Assembly (NCBI GenBank): GCA_937868025.1
Contig: CALMLJ010000315.1
Coordinates: 1-6,297 of the forward strand
Reading direction: 5' to 3'
Length of the DNA stretch: 6,297 nt
From: an uncultured Acidimicrobiaceae bacterium
Lineage (GTDB): Bacteria; Actinomycetota; Acidimicrobiia; Acidimicrobiales; Microtrichaceae
Below the pieces are notes generated by a model that was given only the letters and a program-made list of their open reading frames with translations, made no database searches and was not told where the DNA came from. This document shows positions 1-5,680 of this stretch, in pieces (the first letter of the stretch is position 1; each line of letters opens with the position of its first letter). The position numbers and the translations under genes were made by a program.

Positions 1-2244
1 GTCTACAACCCGTTCCTGCCGGGGTCCTACGGGGAGAAGTTCCGCAGTTACCTCGTCGCGATCCCGGTCACGCCGGGCCCGCACACGATGTGCGTCGCCG
101 CGCTGAACGTCGGCCCGGGCACCGGGTTCCGCCTGCTCGGCTGCAAGGTGTTCGACAACGTGGAGTCGGCCGACCCGCAGGGCAACCTCGAGGGAGCGAC
201 GCTCCGCCCGTCGGGCGACCGGCTCCAGGTCACCGGCTGGGCGCTCGATCGTGAGACGAGCGCAGCGCTCGCCGTCGACCTCACCGTCGACGGCGCCCCC
301 GCCGGCCGGGTGCTCGCATCGGCCGGCCGCCCCGACCTCGCCGGCCCCTTTCCCGGCCTGGGCACGGCCCACGGGTTCACCACCGACGTCGCCGTCACCC
401 CCGGGCGGCGCCGAGTGTGCGCGATCGCCCGCAACTACAACCGGGGCGCCGACGCCACGATCGGTTGTACCGACGTCGACGTCCCTGCGACCAGCCCGTC
501 GGGAGTGATCGACGCGGTCAACGTCGGCACGGACGCAATCGTCGTGTCGGGGTGGGCGGGAGATCCGTCGCCGCGCACGCCGATCAACGTCGTCGTGACC
601 GACCGAGTGGTCGGTGCCGTCGACGACGCGGTCCGGACGACGGTCGCCGCGACCGGGTCGCGTCCCGACGTGGCCGCGACCACCGGTCTCGACCCCCGGG
701 CCGGCTACGCGGTCGCCTTGGCGGCCACGGTGCCCGGCGTCCACGAGATCTGCGTGACGGCCGTCAACGTCGGGATCGGCGCCGATCAGTTCCTCGGCTG
801 TCGCACCGTCTCGGTGGTCGATCACCGGCCCGCGTTCAACATCGAAGGGGTCCAACCGCAGGGTTCAGCGGTCACCGTGAGCGGTTGGGCGTTCGACCCC
901 GACTCGTCGAACCCGGTGACCGTGCGCGTGGCCGTCGACGGTGCGCCCACTGTCGTGAGCGCCAACCAGTCTCGCCCCGACGTCGGTGCCGCCTTCCCCG
1001 GGGTCGGGCAGAACCGCGGGTTCCAGTCGACCATCGGTGTCGGCGGCGGCCTGCACACGGTCTGTGTCACGTTCGTCGACCAGGTCCCGGGGCTGCCCGG
1101 GGTGACCGGCGATCGCGCTCCCGCCTGCGGATCGGTGATCGTCGGCCCGACCGCGATCGGCACCACCGGCATCGCCGGCCCGACCCAGGTGGTCGGTCCC
1201 GACGGCGGCCCGCTCCGCGACGTCGACCGTGATGGCGGTGTGTCGGTGACACTGCGCGACGGCTCGGTCCTGTGGCTGTTCGGCGACAGCACGGCCTACA
1301 ACGGCGACGGTTCGCTCCGGTACTTCGTGGGCGGCACCGCGGCGTGGGCGAGCGCCGCTCAGCCGACGATCACCCGTGACGCTGCGACCCCCTCGGGGGC
1401 GCCGTACGTCCTGGCGCAACCGGGAGAGGGCTACCCGGCGTGCAGCCCGTCGCGTCCCAACCGGGTCATGTGGCCGGTCTCGGCGGTCAAGGTGCCCGAC
1501 GGCGGGCGCGACCGGGTTGTCGCGTTCTTCGCCAACATGTGCATCGGGTCGGTGAACGACTACGAGTTCAAGGGCATCTCGTTGGCGCAATGGTTCTACG
1601 ACCCGGCGTCACCGCCGATCCTCTCCCCGGTCCAGTTCACCGTCATCAACCAGCAGCTCCAGGTGACCCGCGCCTTCGGCACGGCGTCGACCTACGACCC
1701 TGTCTCGGGCTTCGCCTACCTCTACGCGTGCGACCGCCCGGCGAACCCGCTCAACGTGGGCGGGTACGGCCCGTGCCGGGTCGCCCGGGTCGACCCGGTG
1801 AACATCGGTGATCCCAACGCATACCGCTACTTCAACGGCACCACGTGGACGCTGGGCGAGAGCTCGGCGCAGGCGATGGACATGCCGCAGGGAACGTCGT
1901 CGATCACGCGGTATCCGGCGGCCGCCTTCACCGTCACCTTCGATCCGACCAAGGGCGTGTACGTGATGGTGTACAGCCCGTGGCCGGGCTTCATCGACCG
2001 CGCCATGGTCCGCGTCTCCCGGTCCCCGCAAGGTCCGTGGACGGCACCCGTGGAGATCACCCTTCCGGGTTGTTCGAACACCATCGACGGGCAGGCCCGC
2101 AACTGTTATGCGGCCACCGCCCAGCCGGCGTTCAGCACCGGCGCCGAGCTCGGTCTCGGCTTCTACGATCAGTCGACGCCAGCCGACCGCAACCGGGGCC
2201 GGTACATGGTCGCGCGGGTCCCGTTCTCGGTCGCGCTGTCGTGA
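1..2244 (+). CDS. Secreted-type repeat protein with C-terminal DUF4185-like (propeller) domain, 5' truncated
   Basis: The frame is open from base 1 to a TGA at 2242-2244 and gives 747 residues. The true start lies upstream, because the sequence before the first in-frame ATG (base 88) already belongs to a repeat unit. Residues 1-~381 hold four copies (the first partial) of a ~105-111-residue unit. Shared landmarks are a V-[ST]-G-W-A core (Trp codons at 238, 553 and 886), an RPD triplet, and a Cys pair 16-21 residues apart near the unit end (residues 31/48, 140/156, 251/267, 355/376). The pairs suggest disulfides, hence an extracytoplasmic location. Residues ~382-747 form a separate domain with a WLFGDS motif (from residue 425) and six Cys. 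The motif and the Trp/Tyr/Gly-rich strands resemble DUF4185-type five-bladed propellers of glycosidase-like fold. No signal peptide or anchor is visible, since the N-terminus is missing. Function is unknown; carbohydrate binding or surface adhesion is only a guess. No functional link to the proteasome genes is apparent. Confidence 0.85.
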   Translation, partial: VYNPFLPGSYGEKFRSYLVAIPVTPGPHTMCVAALNVGPGTGFRLLGCKVFDNVESADPQGNLEGATLRPSGDRLQVTGWALDRETSAALAVDLTVDGAPAGRVLASAGRPDLAGPFPGLGTAHGFTTDVAVTPGRRRVCAIARNYNRGADATIGCTDVDVPATSPSGVIDAVNVGTDAIVVSGWAGDPSPRTPINVVVTDRVVGAVDDAVRTTVAATGSRPDVAATTGLDPRAGYAVALAATVPGVHEICVTAVNVGIGADQFLGCRTVSVVDHRPAFNIEGVQPQGSAVTVSGWAFDPDSSNPVTVRVAVDGAPTVVSANQSRPDVGAAFPGVGQNRGFQSTIGVGGGLHTVCVTFVDQVPGLPGVTGDRAPACGSVIVGPTAIGTTGIAGPTQVVGPDGGPLRDVDRDGGVSVTLRDGSVLWLFGDSTAYNGDGSLRYFVGGTAAWASAAQPTITRDAATPSGAPYVLAQPGEGYPACSPSRPNRVMWPVSAVKVPDGGRDRVVAFFANMCIGSVNDYEFKGISLAQWFYDPASPPILSPVQFTVINQQLQVTRAFGTASTYDPVSGFAYLYACDRPANPLNVGGYGPCRVARVDPVNIGDPNAYRYFNGTTWTLGESSAQAMDMPQGTSSITRYPAAAFTVTFDPTKGVYVMVYSPWPGFIDRAMVRVSRSPQGPWTAPVEITLPGCSNTIDGQARNCYAATAQPAFSTGAELGLGFYDQSTPADRNRGRYMVARVPFSVALS
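163..1143 (+). repeat. Tandem protein repeat units 2-4 within the upstream gene (~105-111 residues each)
   Basis: Three full units run at about 163-486, 487-840 and 841-1143; a partial first unit occupies 1-162. The Trp codon of the GWA motif recurs after 315 and then 333 nt. Each unit begins with a GWA-type strand, continues with an R-P-D triplet and a G-F or G-Y step, and closes with a C...GC pair; the last unit has a longer Cys spacing and A-C-G in place of G-C. Identity is at protein level and the DNA has diverged, so this is an old domain duplication and not a recent slippage repeat. Unit borders are approximate. Confidence 0.75.
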
Positions 2245-2285
2245 TCTCGGCACGCCCTGGGGCCAGTCCGACCGGCGACGCCCGG

Positions 2286-2291
2286 TAGCCT
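2286..2291 (+). promoter_or_regulatory. Putative -10 box (TAGCCT) of a leaderless dop promoter
   Basis: TAGCCT fits the actinobacterial -10 pattern TANNNT. It ends 7 nt before the dop GTG, which would place the transcription start at or next to the start codon. The 7-nt spacer is GCCGCCC, so no Shine-Dalgarno sequence is possible there. No convincing -35 hexamer is seen 16-19 nt upstream, which is common in this group. That this is a promoter is inferred from spacing and motif only. Confidence 0.5.
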
Positions 2292-2298
2292 GCCGCCC

Positions 2299-3831
2299 GT
2301 GGCCGTCCCGATCGTCTGTGGAATCGAAACCGAATACGGCATCATCGTGCGCCGGTCCGGTGGTGGTGAGCAGCCGGAGTCCAATCCGATGGCGGCGAGT
2401 TCGACGCTGGTGTCGTCGTACGTGTCCGATCTCGCCGACCAGGGTCGTGGCGTCGGACGTCCCCACCGCGTGGGATGGGACTTCGAGGACGAGACGCCGG
2501 CCAACGATGCCAGAGGTGGTCCCAGCCCCTACAGCTACGCCCCCGAGGTCGAGTCGCACCTCGTGAACGCGGTACTCACCAACGGCAGCCGGTACTACGT
2601 CGACCACGCCCACCCCGAGCTGTCGACGCCCGAATGCCGTACCGCCCTGCAGACGCTGCTGTACGACCGCGCCGGCGAAGAGATCCTCCTCCGCTCGATG
2701 CGGGTGGCGCCCACGTTCATGCCGCCGGGCCAGGAGATCGTCGTCTACAAGAACAACTCCGATGGCAAGGGCCAGAGCTACGGCTGCCACGAGAACTACA
2801 TGCTCTCCCGGGGCCTGCCCTTCGGGAAGCTGGTCACCAACGCGACCGCCCACTTCGTCACCCGTCAGATCTACTGCGGCGCCGGCAAGGTCGGTACCGA
2901 GCTGCCCGGTGTGCGCCGCGACGCCGTCAGCTACCAGATCTCCCAGCGCGCCGACTTCTTCGAGGAGGAGGTCGGCCTCGAGACCACACTGAAGCGCCCG
3001 ATCGTCAACACCCGCGACGAACCGCACGCCGATGCCCGCAAGTACCGCCGATTCCACGTGATCATCGGCGACGCCAACATGAGTGAGGTCGCCACCTTCC
3101 TCAAGCTCGGCACGACGGCCCTGTGGATGGCGGTGATCGACGACGACGCCGTCGATCGGACGTTCAAGTTCGCCCACCCGATCCCGGCGCTGCGGGCCAT
3201 CTCGAACGATCTCACACTGTCCGAGCCGGTCGAGATGATCGACGGCACGACGATGACGGCGCTCGAGATCCAATGGGACATCTACCGGCAGTGCGCCGCG
3301 TACGCCGAGCGTCACGGTCTCGAGGCGGTGGGTACCGACGTGGGAGAGATGGTGCTCGACCGTTGGCGGGCCGTCCTCGAGGGGCTCGAATCCGACCCGA
3401 TGACCCTCGCTGGACAGATCGACTGGATCGCCAAGTACCGGCTGCTCAACGGGTACCGCGAACGCCACGACATCGGCTGGGACGATGCCCGGCTGCGGGC
3501 GATGGACCTGCAGTACCACGACCTCCGGCCGGAGAAGTCGCTGGCCCGCCGGGTCGGGCTCGAGACCCTCGTCGACCCCGACGACGTCGCCGCCGCCATG
3601 AGTTCGCCGCCGCCCGACACCCGAGCCTGGTTCCGGGGGACCTGCCTGCAACGCTTCGCCGACGAGATCGTCGCCGCCAACTGGGATTCGCTCGTGTTCG
3701 ACACCGGTGGCTCGTCGCTGCGCCGCGTGCCGATGCTGGAGCCGACCCGCGGCACCCGCGAGCACGTCGGCGAACTGCTCGACAGCGTGTCGTCGGCCGC
3801 CGAGCTGATCGCCAAGCTCGGAGCCACCTGA
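2299..3831 (+). CDS. dop: Dop: Pup depupylase / deamidase
   Basis: This 510-residue protein (family members are about 500) belongs to the carboxylate-amine ligase-like Pup ligase/depupylase family. It removes Pup from substrate lysines by cleaving the isopeptide bond, and in species with a Gln-ending Pup it also deamidates that Gln. Visible family motifs are GIETEYG (residues 8-14, metal/ATP-site glutamates), YVDHAHPE with Asp102 matching the catalytic aspartate, [17 protein letters not shown] (about 152-168), and [17 protein letters not shown] with the following YRR. The segment around residues 61-87 before the catalytic Asp (DARGGPSPYSY and flanks) sits where Dop carries its extra flexible 'Dop-loop'; together with YVDHAHPE (PafA has YLDVGSHPE) it marks the protein as Dop and not PafA. 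The C-terminus (LEPTRGTREHVGELLDSV) also matches Dop. The start is GTG at 2299, directly before the conserved N-terminus; no SD is present and the transcript may be leaderless. All key residues appear intact. It is followed by pup after 67 nt. Confidence 0.97.
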   Translation: MAVPIVCGIETEYGIIVRRSGGGEQPESNPMAASSTLVSSYVSDLADQGRGVGRPHRVGWDFEDETPANDARGGPSPYSYAPEVESHLVNAVLTNGSRYYVDHAHPELSTPECRTALQTLLYDRAGEEILLRSMRVAPTFMPPGQEIVVYKNNSDGKGQSYGCHENYMLSRGLPFGKLVTNATAHFVTRQIYCGAGKVGTELPGVRRDAVSYQISQRADFFEEEVGLETTLKRPIVNTRDEPHADARKYRRFHVIIGDANMSEVATFLKLGTTALWMAVIDDDAVDRTFKFAHPIPALRAISNDLTLSEPVEMIDGTTMTALEIQWDIYRQCAAYAERHGLEAVGTDVGEMVLDRWRAVLEGLESDPMTLAGQIDWIAKYRLLNGYRERHDIGWDDARLRAMDLQYHDLRPEKSLARRVGLETLVDPDDVAAAMSSPPPDTRAWFRGTCLQRFADEIVAANWDSLVFDTGGSSLRRVPMLEPTRGTREHVGELLDSVSSAAELIAKLGAT

Positions 3832-3869
3832 GTGGCCCGATATGGCACAGGAATCATCAGCACGCGCGG

Positions 3870-3875
3870 TACGTT
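3870..3875 (+). promoter_or_regulatory. Possible weak -10 box (TACGTT) before pup
   Basis: The 67-nt dop-pup gap contains TACGTT, which fits TANNNT and lies 9 nt before the GGAGG ribosome-binding site. If used, it would give a short 5' leader and independent pup expression. No -35 match at proper spacing was found, so read-through from dop is equally possible. Confidence 0.2.
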
Positions 3876-3884
3876 GATGGGACC

Positions 3885-3889
3885 GGAGG
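3885..3889 (+). promoter_or_regulatory. Ribosome-binding site GGAGG that sets the pup start at GTG 3899
   Basis: The perfect GGAGG lies 9 nt before GTG 3899. It directly abuts the in-frame TTG at 3890, leaving no spacer, so that TTG cannot use it. The site therefore decides the pup start. Confidence 0.8.
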
Positions 3890-3898
3890 TTGAGACCA

Positions 3899-4093
3899 GT
3901 GCCAGAACGTGAACAGATCAAGAAGCAAGCCCCTGTCCGCACCGAGGAAGTCGAGGTCACCGACGTCGCTCCGAGCGAGTCGGGGTCCAAGATCAAGGCC
4001 GAACTCGACGACCTCCTCGACGAGATCGACGAGGTGCTCGAGACCAACGCCGAGGACTTCGTGAAGTCCTACATCCAGAAGGGCGGCGAGTAG
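3899..4093 (+). CDS. pup: Pup: prokaryotic ubiquitin-like protein (Glu-ending form)
   Basis: This small modifier is joined through its C-terminal Glu to lysines of target proteins, marking them for the Mpa/ARC-20S proteasome. From GTG 3899 it has 64 residues, the same length as mycobacterial Pup. The N-terminal ~30 residues are polar and probably disordered. Residues ~31-58 carry the acidic helical segment that in the family binds the ATPase coiled coils and the ligase (LDDLLDEIDEVLETNAEDFV). The end is SYIQKGGE. The last residue is encoded as Glu64 (GAG before the TAG stop), so no Gln deamidation is needed before ligation. A longer reading from TTG 3890 would add three residues but has no RBS spacing. 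Lysines at 8, 9, 31, 33, 56 and 61 are possible sites for Pup-on-Pup linkage. The gene lies 67 nt after dop and 5 nt before prcB, so co-translation with prcB is likely. Confidence 0.96.
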   Translation: MPEREQIKKQAPVRTEEVEVTDVAPSESGSKIKAELDDLLDEIDEVLETNAEDFVKSYIQKGGE

Positions 4094-4098
4094 GCCAC

Positions 4099-4908
4099 AT
4101 GCTGCCGTCGTTCACCCCGGCCGATGACCCGGGCCCAGATTTCGGGGCGCTCGTGCGACGTGTCGGGCTCAACAGCCCTGCCGGCGATGCCTCGTCCACC
4201 GATGCGAGCCTGATCACGCACGGCACCACCTGCATCGCCGTCCGCTACGCCGACGGCGTGGTGATGGCGGGCGACCGTCGCGCCACCTCGGGCAACTGGA
4301 TCAGCCACCGCACGATCGAGAAGGTGTTCCCCGCCGACAAGTACTCGGGTGTCGCGATCGCCGGTGCTGCGGGTCCGGCCATCGAGATGGTGCGCCTGTT
4401 CCAGCTGCAGCTCGAGCACTACGAGAAGGTCGAAGGCAGCCACCTCAGCCTCGAGGGCAAGGCCAACCAGCTGAGCCAGATGCTGCGGAACCACCTGCCC
4501 GCAGCGCTGTCGGGCATGGCGGTCGTGCCGATCTTCGCCGGTTTCGACACCAAGCGCGAGCTCGGGCGGCTCTTCCAGTACGACATCACCGGTGGTCGCT
4601 ACGAGGAATCCGACTACGCGGCGACCGGCTCCGGCTCGATGCACGCTGCGACGGTCACCAAGCTCGGCTTCCGCCCGGGCCTGACCCGCGACGAAGCAGT
4701 CGACCTGGTCATCCACGCGCTCTGGCAGGCCGCCGACGAGGACTCGGCGACCGGTGGGCCCGATCTGATCCGCAAGATCTTCCCGGTGGTCGCCACCATC
4801 ACCGCCCAGGGGTTCCACCGTCTGGGCGACGACGAGCTCGAGGAACGGAGCCGTGCGTTGATCGCCGACATCGAAGCCCGCCGGGGCGGGGGAGGTGAAG
4901 CGCGATGA
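4099..4908 (+). CDS. prcB: PrcB: 20S proteasome beta subunit (Ntn hydrolase)
   Basis: This is the proteolytic subunit of the 20S core particle: two inner heptameric rings that cleave unfolded, pupylated proteins. The 269-residue precursor has a 42-residue propeptide. The processing site is His41-Gly42/Thr43, and the mature chain starts TTCIAV, so Thr43 becomes the catalytic N-terminal nucleophile. In mature numbering Asp17 (in AGDRRAT) and Lys33 (in IEKVF), the usual active-site partners, are present. The later GSGS stretch and DEDSATGGPD segment carry the conserved Ser/Asp residues. The propeptide is shorter than in Mycobacterium tuberculosis (57) but shares a SFT...DF element typical of these propeptides. 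The start is ATG 4099, 5 nt after the pup stop, with a weak GGCGAG (4085-4090) inside the end of pup, so translational coupling to pup is likely. A GTG at 4153 is an unlikely alternative because it would remove half the propeptide. The end overlaps prcA by 4 nt. Confidence 0.97.
   Translation: MLPSFTPADDPGPDFGALVRRVGLNSPAGDASSTDASLITHGTTCIAVRYADGVVMAGDRRATSGNWISHRTIEKVFPADKYSGVAIAGAAGPAIEMVRLFQLQLEHYEKVEGSHLSLEGKANQLSQMLRNHLPAALSGMAVVPIFAGFDTKRELGRLFQYDITGGRYEESDYAATGSGSMHAATVTKLGFRPGLTRDEAVDLVIHALWQAADEDSATGGPDLIRKIFPVVATITAQGFHRLGDDELEERSRALIADIEARRGGGGEAR
4891..4895 (+). promoter_or_regulatory. Ribosome-binding site GGAGG for prcA inside the end of prcB
   Basis: GGAGG (within GGAGGTGA) lies 9 nt before ATG 4905 and 15 nt before the second ATG at 4911. 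It favours the first ATG, the one that overlaps the prcB stop in ATGA. Confidence 0.75.
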
Positions 4909-5645
4909 GCATGCCCTTCTACGTCGCCCCTGAGCAGATGATGAAGGACCGGGCCGACTACGCCCGCAAGGGCATCGCCCGTGGCCGCTCGCTCGTGGCC
5001 GTCGCCTACGACGAGGGCATCCTGCTCTGCGCCGAGAACCCCAGCCGCATGCTGCGCAAGATCTCCGAGATCTACGACCGCATCGGGTTCGCCGGGGTCG
5101 GCAAGTACAACGAGTTCGACCAGCTCCGCATCGCCGGCGTGCGCCACGCCGACCTCAAAGGCTTTTCGTTCAGCCGCGAGGACGTCGACGCCCGCAGCCT
5201 CGCCAACCAGTACGCGCAGATGCTCGGTCAGGTCTTCACCCACGAGATGAAGCCCATGGAGGTCGAGATCCTCGTGGCCGAGGTCGGCCGCGACCTTGCC
5301 CACGACCAGCTCTTCCACATCCAGTACGACGGCACCCTCGTCGACGAGCAGCACACGACCGTGCTCGGCGGCGACGCCGAGGCGATCCGTGCCCGCCTCG
5401 CCCAGGCGTACACGCCCGACTGCGACCTCGCCCAGGCGCTCGCCGCGGCCGTCGGAGCCCTCGCCGGCCCCGACCGTCGCCTCACCGAGCCCGAACTCGA
5501 GGTCGCGGTGCTCGACCGCAACGTCGACCACCGGGCCTTCCGGCGCATCGTCGACGAGGAGCTCGAAGCGCTGCTGCCGTCGTTGCCGCCGCCATCGGCG
5601 GCCGAGGGTGACGACACTCCGACGACGCCCGACAGCGCCGAGTGA
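4905..5645 (+). CDS. prcA: PrcA: 20S proteasome alpha subunit
   Basis: This subunit forms the two outer heptameric rings of the 20S core; they gate substrate entry and dock the Mpa/ARC ATPase. It has 246 residues, close to the family length (about 248 in mycobacteria). The N-terminus (MSMPFYVAPEQMMKDRADYARKG) corresponds to the gate segment plus the first alpha-ring helix. It continues with the alpha-type ENPSR, KISEIYDRIGFAGVGKYNEFD and LANQYAQMLGQVFTHE blocks, and near the C-terminus with LEVAVLDRN and AFRRI. There is no propeptide or catalytic Thr, as expected for an alpha subunit. The tail after ~residue 226 (PPPSAAEGDDTPTTPDSAE) is Pro/acidic-rich and probably disordered. ATG 4905 overlaps the prcB TGA by 4 nt, which fits coupled, equimolar synthesis of the two subunits. 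Confidence 0.97.
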   Translation: MSMPFYVAPEQMMKDRADYARKGIARGRSLVAVAYDEGILLCAENPSRMLRKISEIYDRIGFAGVGKYNEFDQLRIAGVRHADLKGFSFSREDVDARSLANQYAQMLGQVFTHEMKPMEVEILVAEVGRDLAHDQLFHIQYDGTLVDEQHTTVLGGDAEAIRARLAQAYTPDCDLAQALAAAVGALAGPDRRLTEPELEVAVLDRNVDHRAFRRIVDEELEALLPSLPPPSAAEGDDTPTTPDSAE

Positions 5646-5668
5646 ACCCCATTCGTCCCAAACATCTC

Positions 5669-5674
5669 TAGGGT
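5669..5674 (+). promoter_or_regulatory. Putative -10 box (TAGGGT) of a leaderless pafA promoter
   Basis: TAGGGT, a common actinobacterial -10 form, ends 6 nt before the pafA ATG at 5681. This is the spacing expected if transcription begins at the A of the start codon. The intervening GACGGG is not a usable SD at that distance. The box sits in the 35-nt gap after prcA, in which no terminator-like hairpin is visible. The -35 region shows no clear consensus. The call is inferred from motif and spacing. Confidence 0.6.
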
Positions 5675-5680
5675 GACGGG

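Noticed and set aside
2245..2298. Possible terminator between the repeat protein and dop
   Set aside because: Only very short self-complementary pieces (such as CTGGGGCCAG) are present, with no stable stem and no T-run. No terminator can be supported.
1609..4047. An 812-codon open frame on the minus strand
   Set aside because: It lies wholly antisense to the end of the repeat protein, dop and most of pup, all clearly real. Its Arg/Val/Gly/Asp-rich product has no recognisable motifs and is typical of shadow frames in high-GC DNA.
4099..4227. Possible loss of PrcB activity because the propeptide is short
   Set aside because: The 42-residue propeptide is shorter than in mycobacteria, but the His-Gly/Thr-Thr cleavage site, Asp17 and Lys33 are intact, and propeptide length varies in the family.
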